This document shows positions 44,165-53,163 of a stretch of 64,000 nucleotides of DNA, in pieces. How positions within the stretch are numbered: position 1 is the stretch's first letter; the number at the start of each line of letters is the position of its first letter. A program made the position numbers and the translations under genes. The notes beneath the pieces are model-generated. The model was not told where the DNA came from. It did no database searches and saw nothing but the letters and a program-made list of their open reading frames with translations. Origin of the DNA: Cognatishimia activa (GTDB lineage: Bacteria; Pseudomonadota; Alphaproteobacteria; Rhodobacterales; Rhodobacteraceae); the NCBI RefSeq assembly GCF_026016445.1, contig NZ_CP096147.1, forward strand, positions 2,950,501 through 3,014,500, written 5' to 3'.

Positions 44165-44426
44165 TGAAACGGGAAACCAAGCACATTCTGAAAGTTAAGT
44201 GGTTGCAGCCGATGGCTTTGGCAAACCCATCAATAAAAAGCGAAGGGTTATTTGGTAATCGCCGCGCCATGATCTGACAAAGGAAGGCTGAGCGATTTGA
44301 AGCGCATGGCCTGAACTTGATTGGTATGTGACGTAGCCCCAGTCATTGCCGTGTCCTCCCCGCTGAAAATACTCCGTCCTTGGCCTACACCATTTGTTGT
44401 TTCAAACATCGCGTCATCGGCCAGAC

Positions 44427-44739
44427 TTGCGAAAAACGCCAACACTGGTGACAGACCTAAGCTCGATCATGTTTGCGAAAAACGTAAAGTTTGTAACGAA
44501 CACATCGCCAACGTACGGCAAGAATCACCGGTAAGCGCATTTCCAGATCGCCCAGTTTTCTTGATCCTATCACCTAACCAGCCTTGCGCTGAGCACCAAA
44601 AATCCAGCTTTCCACCCACTCTTTTCAAAGTTTTTTTGCTCGAAAACCCGTTTGCGAAAAACGCCGCTTTGGGCCGCGCCTTTTTTGCTATCTTCCCGAC
44701 CACATTGAAGAATTACGATTGATGTGGGTTTGCGAAAAA
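44427..44739 (+). repeat. four direct TTGCGAAAAA repeats, left cluster
   Basis: Identical 10-mers at 44427, 44473, 44652 and 44730, all on the plus strand; three share TTTGCGAAAAACG. They lie in 763 bases without a supported gene (44165-44927). Similar copies at 47570 and 49735-49922 complete the family. Repeated, spaced, same-way sites near the edge of a Tn7-like locus are what TnsB-binding ends look like, so this may be one end of the element. Confidence 0.7.
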
Positions 44740-44927
44740 TCGAATAAAGTCGTGTAATTTCAATGTATTGCCTTGGGTGCTCCGCAAGGCCCCTCTTTTC
44801 GAAACTGAATGTTCATGCTATGTTCTGTGCGGCGGAGGGGATTTCTCAGCCGCCAAATCACCGCAGATTGTTTGGTCTGAAACACGGTTTTCGTGAACGC
44901 AATTGCTTTGCCTGAAGGAGGATGAAT

Positions 44928-47000
44928 ATGCCTAGTCAGCAGCTCCAAGAGAGTTGGCCACGTACGGCATTTGCCAAGATCTCTGATTATTTGGAGTTCC
45001 TTGCAGACGAGAACGACTTGCCTGCGCTGCCGTCGGCAAACGGACGGGACGGGGAGAACATCGGGGATTTTGAAATCTTCCATAATGGAGAGATGGATTT
45101 GAGGCTCTTCATTCTGGTGCTTCTTCTCAGCCGTGCAATCTCCAAGATGCCTCGAGATATCTTCCGGGATAAAGCCGTCACATGCATCCGGACAGATCTG
45201 CCTTTAGATGACTGCTTCAAAGCGCTGACAATCCTCGCCCCGAGAGGCAAAAGGATAAGAAGCGGTCGCTACGGTATGCGAGACTCAAGCGACAGTATTT
45301 ACCTACGCCAAATCGACTGCACCACAAGTACTGAGCGCAACAATGAGGAGCTCAAATCTCTCTTCGCACGAAGGGAACCAATCATTTTGGTTTTAGAACA
45401 AACTGGTGAGCCAAAGGATCTTCTCCCACAGTGTTCCTTCGATGTCATTGAGCTTCAACCCGTCACCCGTGAGATCGTCGGCATAACGCTTGCATTCGAA
45501 TACCCAGGCCGCGATCAAAATGCACTTGGTGATGCACTGCGTCAATTACCTGAAGACAATGATCTTACGGGTCTGTCTTTTGATGATTTGATCATGGCGT
45601 TCCGCGCGGAAACTGCATTGGACGCTATTAATCAGATCAACACTCTGCTCCAAGATTTAGACGCAGATGCTCCATTCCAAAAAACTGTCAACGCGGATGA
45701 GATCGCAGAGGCCGTTGTGCCGCTCGATGAGCTCGTCGGGCTTGGCTCCGCTAAAACTGCAGCCCAGGACATTGTGGTTGCGTTAGAGGCCTACCGGGAG
45801 GGCCGTTTGGATTGGCAAGATATTCCACGAGGGCTTCTCCTTGTTGGCGATCCGGGAACTGGAAAGACTGAGCTTGCGCGGGCCATGTCGCAAACCGCAG
45901 GCCTCTCTTTTGAAGCGGCATCATATTCCGAATGGCAGCGTGGAAATCATCTCGGATCCTTTCTGAAGGCCATGTCTGACTCATTTGAGAGCGCCCAGGC
46001 AAAAGCACCCTGCATTTTGTTCATAGATGAGTTGGACGGTTTCCAACAAGACTTGCTGGGTACGAACTCAAGCTACGATCAAAAGGCGACCAAAGGCTTG
46101 CTTGAGCAGCTAGACGGTATCCGTGGACGTGAAGGAATAGTGGTAATTGCCGCTGCCAATCGGCTTGGGGCCATTCCAGCATCAATTCGTCGTGCCGGAC
46201 GGTTTGATGACGTTGTGAACATTCCATTGCCAAGCTTGGCCGACCTGGCGGTGATCACGCGCCAGCATTTGAGGCCTTCTGAACGCGATATCGATGTTGA
46301 AACATGTGCGGTTCATGCTGTTGGCAAGACCGGTGCAGACTGTGCTGCGGCGATACGCAAGGGGCGCGCTGCTGCTCGACGGTCAAGTCGACCGCTTAGG
46401 ACAGAGGACATCACGCGCGCGTTGATTGGTGAGCTTATGGGCTACCCAGAGGATGTCCGTTTTCGGATGGCAGTCCATGAATGTGGGCATGCTTTTGCGG
46501 CAAACGCATTTCCAGAGCTGTCGGTCGAATACGTCTGTGCATACCCGCAGAGCGCGAAATGCAACGTATCTGGGCAGCTGCCCATCCACACCACCGAAAC
46601 CCTACACAGAGATCGCGTCATATGGGCGGCGGGGCGCGTTGCTGAAACTCTAATCTGTGGGTCTCCGTCCAGTGGAGCTGGAGGCGACCATAGGTCTGAC
46701 CTGGGCCGGATCATGTTCTCGGCGGCCAATGAAATCGGTGCATACGGGTTGGGACAAAACGGGCCCCTTTGGTTGGGTGCCAGCTACTCAGACAATCTGT
46801 TCAAGGTCGTCGCGCGCAATCATCAACGCGAAGTCGCGGAACTCGTGTCGAGAGCCGAGGCAGCGGCGCGACAGCTGCTCGAACCGATGGTGCCCCAAAT
46901 TGTCACTGCAGCCGAAGAGCTCATGAAATCAGGTGTACTGGCTGGTGATCGTCTCGCCAGCCTGCTGTCAAACGATAAGTCACCTACGCCCTTTTTCTGA
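44928..47000 (+). CDS. soluble AAA+ ATPase fused to an M41 (FtsH-type) zinc protease
   Basis: 690 residues. N-terminal domain of about 270 residues, unrecognised. AAA+ domain: Walker A GDPGTGKT (307-314), Walker B LFIDELDG (364-371), arginine-rich RRAGRFDD near 424. M41 peptidase: HECGH (517-521, the HExxH zinc motif), then GRVAETLICG and SGAGGDHRSDLGR, the latter holding the third zinc ligand as in FtsH. FtsH is membrane-bound; no membrane helix is seen here, so this is a cytoplasmic form. ATG at 44928 has GGAGG six bases upstream; ATG at 44922 is too close. A small gene follows, probably a partner or adaptor. Its place beside tniQ suggests cargo or a regulator of transposition. Confidence 0.82.
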   Translation: MPSQQLQESWPRTAFAKISDYLEFLADENDLPALPSANGRDGENIGDFEIFHNGEMDLRLFILVLLLSRAISKMPRDIFRDKAVTCIRTDLPLDDCFKALTILAPRGKRIRSGRYGMRDSSDSIYLRQIDCTTSTERNNEELKSLFARREPIILVLEQTGEPKDLLPQCSFDVIELQPVTREIVGITLAFEYPGRDQNALGDALRQLPEDNDLTGLSFDDLIMAFRAETALDAINQINTLLQDLDADAPFQKTVNADEIAEAVVPLDELVGLGSAKTAAQDIVVALEAYREGRLDWQDIPRGLLLVGDPGTGKTELARAMSQTAGLSFEAASYSEWQRGNHLGSFLKAMSDSFESAQAKAPCILFIDELDGFQQDLLGTNSSYDQKATKGLLEQLDGIRGREGIVVIAAANRLGAIPASIRRAGRFDDVVNIPLPSLADLAVITRQHLRPSERDIDVETCAVHAVGKTGADCAAAIRKGRAAARRSSRPLRTEDITRALIGELMGYPEDVRFRMAVHECGHAFAANAFPELSVEYVCAYPQSAKCNVSGQLPIHTTETLHRDRVIWAAGRVAETLICGSPSSGAGGDHRSDLGRIMFSAANEIGAYGLGQNGPLWLGASYSDNLFKVVARNHQREVAELVSRAEAAARQLLEPMVPQIVTAAEELMKSGVLAGDRLASLLSNDKSPTPFF

Positions 47001-47072
47001 CAAATAGGCAGGAGGCTAATCTGTAATTCAAACCAATGAAGGTCAATCAAATCTCAATCGGAGGAGAATAAT

Positions 47073-47534
47073 ATGAACGATAGATTGGTGTTAAATGAGA
47101 TCGACTACGCCCTAGATATCTTACGAGATATTGTTGAGGTGAAGCGTTCCAAAAATCTTGGCTATGCTCCGACCATTCATAAATGGATCACAGTCAAAAC
47201 TGGAGCGCGTGTTGCGTTGTGGGGCCAGGTCACGGGTCATCCGGAACGCATTGAGCAAGACGTCATGACCTCCCCTTTGTTCTACATAGATCCCGAAGCC
47301 GGCTATGCGAGAACGAGGTCTCGTTGGTACTGGTTGGGCAAGCCGCTACGCGATGAAAATGATCAGTCCCACGAAGCAATGGTTTTTGGGCCGGATAGCG
47401 TCGAAGTGCCTTTGGAAGAGGCGATTTCCGATACTAGGATGATCCCCAGTTTGTTGCTCATCCAAGTTGAAATCCTCGGCGACGAACACAGGAGCGAGAG
47501 GGTGAGGGAAATTCAGAAGCAGTGGTTGAAATGA
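47073..47534 (+). CDS. hypothetical protein paired with the AAA+/M41 protease
   Basis: 153 residues, soluble, alpha/beta mixture with KWITVKTGARVALWGQVTGHPE and RTRSRWYWLGKPL. No signal peptide or recognised domain. GGAGG lies eight bases before the ATG. It follows the protease gene by 72 bases in the same direction and is probably co-transcribed, possibly a substrate adaptor or immunity partner; this is inference. Confidence 0.65.
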   Translation: MNDRLVLNEIDYALDILRDIVEVKRSKNLGYAPTIHKWITVKTGARVALWGQVTGHPERIEQDVMTSPLFYIDPEAGYARTRSRWYWLGKPLRDENDQSHEAMVFGPDSVEVPLEEAISDTRMIPSLLLIQVEILGDEHRSERVREIQKQWLK

Positions 47535-47569
47535 TTACGTGTTTTATCAGGGCTTCGTATTTCGCTTGG

Positions 47570-47579
47570 TTGCGAAAAA
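47570..47579 (+). repeat. isolated TTGCGAAAAA copy
   Basis: A single exact copy of the 10-mer in the convergent gap between the small protein gene and tniQ. It has the same orientation as the left cluster. Confidence 0.6.
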
Positions 47580-47614
47580 ACTGTTGTCTCAAAGTACAAC
47601 GCCCGCAGGGTACG

Positions 47615-49471
47615 CTATTGTAATCGATCCTCGATGAGTTTCTCAGCGTCCGCGAGTAGATAAACGTTTAAGAACTCTCGCCCTTTTGCATTGAAGAACC
47701 CAGTTCCCGATCTCTTTAAAACAGATGTAACTTTCCTATTCGAAACGCCAAGTCTCGCCGCAATCACCTTTGACGTGGTAAATCGCGCGTGGAACGCTAC
47801 CGCGTCGCTTTCAGTTATGTAGAGGCCTATGCGTGCGGTGCGCGGGTTAAATAGTTCAGTTGCCGGCGTGAATCCGCCGCGTATCAGCTGTTTCAGCGAA
47901 CCCGAATTGTGGAGTCCTAAACTCCTTTCGAATTCAGCCACAGTAGGCGATTTTGGACCAATTGCGTTTTGCAATGCCTTTGCATCTGCGCTCGAGACGT
48001 GGATTGCGGCGTAACCCTGGCAATCTCGCATCAAACCCACCTTGATCTCACCATTTTGCGCACGATCGAACAATAATTTTAGGTCGATGCGCCTGCGCGT
48101 TGCCGCTGTGTGTATGTGTTCCCAGCCGTCATCCTCCGAATTGATGCTAATTACAGACGAAGTAAGTTTCTCGCGTAGGTATTTTGCGTCGTCCAGATCC
48201 CACGGTTTACGAGTGATTTGGGGATCAAAACGAGGCGACAGTATCTTGTTGCTTACCAAAAACCCGAGTTGGTCTTTCGTGCAGCCCAAAGCCTTTCGGA
48301 ATTCTATTTCACGGACACAGCGCTTTAATACCACAGCCAAATCGACAAGCTTATGGGCTTCGAATGTTGCTCTCGCATCAGAACGTGTGTCGTTTTCTGC
48401 GACTATACCTTCGCCAACGAGTAAGCCCCTTAACAGTGATGAAGAAATGTTAAGCTCTTTAGCTGCAGTTGTAATGGAATGTAGTTTTCTCGATTTAACC
48501 AATTTGCCTAGCAATTTCGTATTTGCCGCGTAAGGCCAAGTGTCCAGAAGGGCGTTCCTTTGAAGTGTTCTCAAACGATCATACCGCCTGTCATGGACGG
48601 AGTTAAAAGCGAGCCAATTGTACAAGTGTCTGGATGTCTTTTTCCCCTTGTTACTTGGCGGACCCATCGAGTTTAACACGATTGCGACCAGAGCCTTGGT
48701 AATCGAGGCTTTACCTTTCGCGGCAATTTCAAACCCGACTGATCTGGCTGTGATTTTTAGACTATTTGTTTCGCTCGTGACTTCTGTTGCTTCAGTATAA
48801 TCTTGTCCCAGCAGTTCGCAGAACCGAGCAGCTACATCCACTTGGAACCGTCCCAAAAAAGTGTCGTCTGTATTTGTTTTAAGGCGATTAATCAGCCAGG
48901 TGTCATAGCTCGTTACGTCGACGGGCTCAGGGTCTAATTGCTCGCTTTGTATTTTCGGCCAAATCTCCTTCAGATTTGTAGCGTAATCGTAACGATTTGT
49001 CCGGTTGGTTTCGTTCCAGAGCGCAACAAGCGGCCGCTTGTGGTCGTGGCAAATTTTGACATGTTCGAATTGCCACTCACCACGCATGACCATCTGGCTT
49101 GAGGGTGGTTTGGCACTATCTTGCACGTCCTCGCGTAAACACTGTGGGCAACCTCTTATTTTAGGATTGATCAGAGAACGAGAGATGACCTCGTCTCCGC
49201 GAAATTGCATTCTTACGCCTTCTCTGGGAGATGGAGACCATGAGACCAACTCATCTAGCGAGTTCTGGGACAGATCAAATAGCTCGCTGACCTTCTTGAG
49301 AACTTGAAGGTCCTTATTGAATAGACCCTTTTGAGAAAGACTAACTTCAGTGGCGAATTGAGAAACAGATAGGCCACGCAGTGCTGCGGTGCGCGACACC
49401 AACGATAAAACCGTTTCTCTGGGTTTAGGGGTAGGTTTGATGAAATGTGGGTATGCCAAGTTTAGTCTCAA
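47615..49471 (-). CDS. tniQ: TniQ/TnsD-type transposition targeting protein
   Basis: 618 residues. The N-terminal TniQ domain has PRETVLSLVSRTAALRG and a zinc finger CPQC (108-111) with CHDHKRPL (C141, H144). The C-terminal 450 residues include several helix-turn-helix-like segments, e.g. TKVIAARLGVSNRKVTSVLKRSG-like positions 575-597. That length (Tn7 TnsD is 508) suggests a site-specific DNA binder rather than a short Cascade-linked TniQ. The start is TTG at 49471 with no ATG nearby. It is divergent from tnsABC. Confidence 0.85.
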   Translation of the reverse strand: MRLNLAYPHFIKPTPKPRETVLSLVSRTAALRGLSVSQFATEVSLSQKGLFNKDLQVLKKVSELFDLSQNSLDELVSWSPSPREGVRMQFRGDEVISRSLINPKIRGCPQCLREDVQDSAKPPSSQMVMRGEWQFEHVKICHDHKRPLVALWNETNRTNRYDYATNLKEIWPKIQSEQLDPEPVDVTSYDTWLINRLKTNTDDTFLGRFQVDVAARFCELLGQDYTEATEVTSETNSLKITARSVGFEIAAKGKASITKALVAIVLNSMGPPSNKGKKTSRHLYNWLAFNSVHDRRYDRLRTLQRNALLDTWPYAANTKLLGKLVKSRKLHSITTAAKELNISSSLLRGLLVGEGIVAENDTRSDARATFEAHKLVDLAVVLKRCVREIEFRKALGCTKDQLGFLVSNKILSPRFDPQITRKPWDLDDAKYLREKLTSSVISINSEDDGWEHIHTAATRRRIDLKLLFDRAQNGEIKVGLMRDCQGYAAIHVSSADAKALQNAIGPKSPTVAEFERSLGLHNSGSLKQLIRGGFTPATELFNPRTARIGLYITESDAVAFHARFTTSKVIAARLGVSNRKVTSVLKRSGTGFFNAKGREFLNVYLLADAEKLIEDRLQ

Positions 49472-49734
49472 TCGTTTGCCAGGAGTCGGCTAGTTACTCA
49501 GACCTGGATCCCAGATCTCTGCACCATAATAGAACTACGATCTGGCCATCTCTATACTGAAACCGTGTCGGTAGTGTTATGGTTTGCTATTCTTCGTAAT
49601 GCTGCCCGAGCACGCTTGCGAATAATATTGATTTAGCCGCTTCCTGCGGCACCTATTCGGCCTCTTTGGTATTCTACCGACCGAAAAAGCCGCATTTTTG
49701 AGGCGTTTTTAGTTAGTTAAGCAGCGCGACATTG

Positions 49735-49922
49735 TTGCGAAAAATATTGTTGGCTTTCCCGTCCGGGAAATGAACCCCTTGCGAAAAATATAAGTGCTTT
49801 TTTTTCAAGGATTTCAAAACCATAGGTTTCGCAAAAATTTTTGGCCCATGCTAAATTGCCCTTGAAAATTCGATTCGAATATGGCTTTCAATACGGACCA
49901 ATTCGAACCAAATTTTTCGCAA
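49735..49922. repeat. TTGCGAAAA repeat cluster between tniQ and tnsA
   Basis: Plus-strand copies at 49735 and 49779 and minus-strand copies at 49922-49913 (exact) and 49834-49827 (8 of 10 bases), giving an inward-facing pattern. The 808 bases between tniQ and tnsA (49472-50278) otherwise hold no supported gene. This could be a TnsB-controlled divergent promoter region, or transposon-end DNA. The spacing of 44 between the first two copies is close to the 46 in the left cluster. Confidence 0.7.
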
Positions 49923-50278
49923 TTCAAAATGAAAGGAGCGACCAAAGTGCAATAGCAACTTCAAGCCAAAAATTGGAGCTTGAAACGAGACGGACCGACT
50001 GTTGGAGCAGCCGGCCCTCGTTGATCCAATCAGATTGACAGGAATCAATACTCACTAAATGGGATAGCCGATGGGCATTTCTCATTCAATACTTCTTTGC
50101 TGTTGGGTTTTGAATTTTCTCCGATTTGGAGAGACGCAACAAGCTTTCCTGTCTTAGCAACTAATTCGGACAGTAGGCCGAGCCGTGTCGAGTGTATTTT
50201 TTACGTTCGAACAAAGCGACAGCGGCCATTGTCCTCAAAAGCGACTCGAAAGCGATTGCTTTCGAGAAAGGAAAAATC

Positions 50279-51013
50279 ATGCCCACGCCGTTGGAATGGG
50301 ACACAGCGTCTCCGAAGCTGCCAAAACAACCACCCTTAGTAATAGGTGAAATCAGGGGAGTCTTACCGTATTCTGGTCATCGAAACCCGATGAGTTTGAG
50401 TTCGGTGGCGAAACGAATTTCCATGACGATTGCCACCAGAGCCACGAAGGGTCAGCCAAAGCTCTATCACTTTGAATCTGCAGCGGAAATGGCTACTGCA
50501 CTGGATTGTCTCCGATCTCCACGCTTGTTCGGCCTTGAGGTTCAGCTACCGCCTTTCCCGTACAAGCTACCGTCTGGCAGGTGGCAAGATCACTATATGG
50601 ATGAAGTCATTACATTTGATGACGGATTTCGAAGAGCAGTTTTTGTGAGGAATGAGGAGAGCCTAAAGAAACCTCAAACGCGGGAAGAAATAGCGGCTAT
50701 TCGCGAAGCGCTTCCTTTGGAAATCGCTGACGACATGGTTGTAGTTAACGGCAACCAATACACAAAAGTGTGGCGCGATAACCTTCGCCGCGTTTGGAAA
50801 GCTCTCCAACGACCTGATCCAGACGTCGACTCTTACGTTCTTGATCGCGTCAACAATTCAAACTTCTGGTTATTGCGAGAGCTGATAGCCAACTGTGATT
50901 TACCAAAGAGCGAAGTTTATCAGTCGACACTTCGCCTAATAGGACGTGACCAAATAAAAGCCAACTGGCGCTGCGTGTTTGACTATACGTCACGAATTAG
51001 GAGGGTTTCATGA
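50279..51013 (+). CDS. tnsA: TnsA-like transposase subunit with altered active site
   Basis: 244 residues, like other TnsA proteins, with the endonuclease fold followed by a C-terminal winged-helix region. The block YHFESAAEMAT supplies the glutamates (66 and 70) and HYMDEVITF the aspartate (108). The usual (Q/E)xK motif on the next strand reads F122-V-R124 in AVFVRNEES, so both catalytic residues look replaced. TnsA normally cuts the 5' ends so that the element moves by cut and paste; without it, replicative cointegrates form. ATG at 50279 has AAGGA eight bases upstream. Its stop overlaps the tnsB start. Confidence 0.78.
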   Translation: MPTPLEWDTASPKLPKQPPLVIGEIRGVLPYSGHRNPMSLSSVAKRISMTIATRATKGQPKLYHFESAAEMATALDCLRSPRLFGLEVQLPPFPYKLPSGRWQDHYMDEVITFDDGFRRAVFVRNEESLKKPQTREEIAAIREALPLEIADDMVVVNGNQYTKVWRDNLRRVWKALQRPDPDVDSYVLDRVNNSNFWLLRELIANCDLPKSEVYQSTLRLIGRDQIKANWRCVFDYTSRIRRVS

Positions 51014-53163
51014 GTAGGAAAGCTCTCTACCGAGTCCCAGTTGGATCTTCCTTGATATTGGCGCAATGCGATTGGCGTGTTGTCGATAAGGACGATGAAG
51101 GTTTCGCCGTTGTGAGTGAAGAAACCGGAGAATTTACGGTTCTAACGTTTGAACGTGTAAATCAAGCAATCAGGGACAACGATTGCAAAGTGCTGACGCC
51201 GAAGCAATTTGAGCGGCAAAAAAGAATTGAAACATACATGGGTGGGAAGCGTTTCATTGAACAATTTCCCGAGCAAAACCAAAGAGATGCGCGAGCAAAG
51301 CTTGGCATATTGCTGGCGATGGCGGAGATAGAAACCGAACTTGGCGAACTTACTGCGTGTAAACTGAACCGACCGGATATCAGGAGCAAGTTACAGAACA
51401 AAGCTTGCGAAATAGCCGACGACAAAAAGCTTCTAGACAACACACGGCTAGGAAAGGGCAATCTGATGAATGTCCTTTCCAAAGGGCGAACACTGCTAGA
51501 TTGGAGAAAGAAATACGAAGAGTACGGATGCGATCCTCTGGTTTTGATTCAACGAGATCACATGAAGGGGCCTACGAAAGGCCAATTAACAAGACTTTCT
51601 GGTGAGCAAGAACGGTTTATTGCCTATCTTCTCGACCGATTGTTGGAACAGCGAAAACCAAAAATCAAAACTACGTACGAGGCGTCGAAGGCCGCATTCA
51701 AACTAAGGCCGGAAGAGCATTTGCGAGGTTTTGCATTTCCATCGCTAACCACAATTTATTCCAGATGGAATGCAATACCGGCGGCGGTAAAGTCAGCCGC
51801 TCAAGATGGTAAGAGATTTGCTCGCAATAGGTTTGGAGCTGGTTCAACTGACGTAAGAGCGCTGCAATACGGTGAAGACTGCCGCACCGACCAGTGCTTG
51901 TTGTCGTTTTTTACTGATAGCAAGGGGGCACTAATGGCCAGAGCGCTTCCGGCTGACCAGGAGGATTCAGAACAGGCTCCAAATGAAGTGCGGCGGTTGT
52001 GGCTCTTGTACATTTTCGATGTCGCGACGAGCAAGATTATCGCGTGGATTTTAGCGGAAGCACCGCATAGCGATCATCAAAAAGCATTACTGAGAATGGC
52101 AATGATGAGTAAAGAACGCGTAAAACAGCGCTACGGCTGTGAACAAGAGCCACCAGCACCGGTTGTTCCAACATTAGTCGTATCGGATAATGGTGTGGCA
52201 ACACGCAATGCAGATGTGATGGGTCGCCAATTGGGGCTTGGAATAGACCATGAACTCGGCCGCACTTACCATTCCACCGATAATTCCTTTGGAGAGCGCC
52301 CTTTCGGAACTATCGAGTTTGGTGTTCTGAACTTTGAAGAAGGGTATACCGGTAATCGGCCTGACGCGCTCAATGACTATGACGGTAAAGCGCAAGCAAA
52401 TCTTACGCCAGATGAGCTTATGGGTATCCTGTCACGATACTTCATTGACGAATATCCATTTGCTCCGAACTGGGGAACTGGAATGTTTGGAGCTACACCT
52501 CAGCAGAAGTTCGAAGAGGCAGTTGAGAAATACGGTGGTATCGAAGCCCCAAATCCTGAAGACATTCGGCTGCATTTAGGTGAAACGAAGCGGCTCAAAG
52601 TGAACTCAGAGGGAGTGCGCTTTATGGGCATTCCATACAACTCAACTCAATTACAAAGCTATTTTAAAGGTAGCTTTGGCAAAGTGAACGTTCACCTCAA
52701 TCCTGACGACATACGATATGTTTCGATCACCATCGAAGGAGAAACAGAGGTTCTTGAAGCTGAACTCCGAATGACAATCTTGGCAGACCTTACTCTTTAT
52801 GAGGCTTTGCAGGTTATGAGGGATGCCGCTGAAGCAAATCCTGAGAAAAAGGCGCTTCACCAGAAACACCTCGAAGATGCCAAACGACTACGGGTCCAGC
52901 GGTCTGGCTTCTTTCCGGATTCAGACCTGCCAAGCTCGTACGAGCGCATGGAACAATGCGAACGCATTGCGGAACACTTGATGAGCGTAGAATACATCAA
53001 TTTGGAGAGAAACCCGGAACCGGGACTAAATTTGATGGATCGCGGCCCTGAAACTGAAATCCAAACTCACCCAAAAGTTGACGGTGACGCGAACCCTCCG
53101 ACTGAATCAGCGGCAGATAAGTCCGGCCGTATTTTTCCTCCACTGAAGAAGAGCAAATTATGA
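51010..53163 (+). CDS. tnsB: TnsB, DDE transposase
   Basis: 717 residues of the TnsB/Mu type. An N-terminal DNA-binding region (about 60-280) is followed by the RNase H-fold catalytic core: D294 (RTDQC), D393 (VVSDNGVAT) and E429 (SFGERPFGTIE), with 36 residues between the last two. The C-terminal beta barrel and tail (about 520-717) follow. It joins the 3' ends of the element to target DNA. ATGA overlaps link it to tnsA and tnsC. Confidence 0.9.
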   Translation: MSRKALYRVPVGSSLILAQCDWRVVDKDDEGFAVVSEETGEFTVLTFERVNQAIRDNDCKVLTPKQFERQKRIETYMGGKRFIEQFPEQNQRDARAKLGILLAMAEIETELGELTACKLNRPDIRSKLQNKACEIADDKKLLDNTRLGKGNLMNVLSKGRTLLDWRKKYEEYGCDPLVLIQRDHMKGPTKGQLTRLSGEQERFIAYLLDRLLEQRKPKIKTTYEASKAAFKLRPEEHLRGFAFPSLTTIYSRWNAIPAAVKSAAQDGKRFARNRFGAGSTDVRALQYGEDCRTDQCLLSFFTDSKGALMARALPADQEDSEQAPNEVRRLWLLYIFDVATSKIIAWILAEAPHSDHQKALLRMAMMSKERVKQRYGCEQEPPAPVVPTLVVSDNGVATRNADVMGRQLGLGIDHELGRTYHSTDNSFGERPFGTIEFGVLNFEEGYTGNRPDALNDYDGKAQANLTPDELMGILSRYFIDEYPFAPNWGTGMFGATPQQKFEEAVEKYGGIEAPNPEDIRLHLGETKRLKVNSEGVRFMGIPYNSTQLQSYFKGSFGKVNVHLNPDDIRYVSITIEGETEVLEAELRMTILADLTLYEALQVMRDAAEANPEKKALHQKHLEDAKRLRVQRSGFFPDSDLPSSYERMEQCERIAEHLMSVEYINLERNPEPGLNLMDRGPETEIQTHPKVDGDANPPTESAADKSGRIFPPLKKSKL

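Noticed and set aside
44321..44722. 133-residue frame across the left repeat cluster
   Set aside because: It covers the TTGCGAAAA repeats, has low-complexity basic sequence and no ribosome site.
44427..44739. CRISPR array
   Set aside because: The repeats are only 10 bases, spaced at 46, 179 and 78 bases, with no regular spacers and no cas genes.
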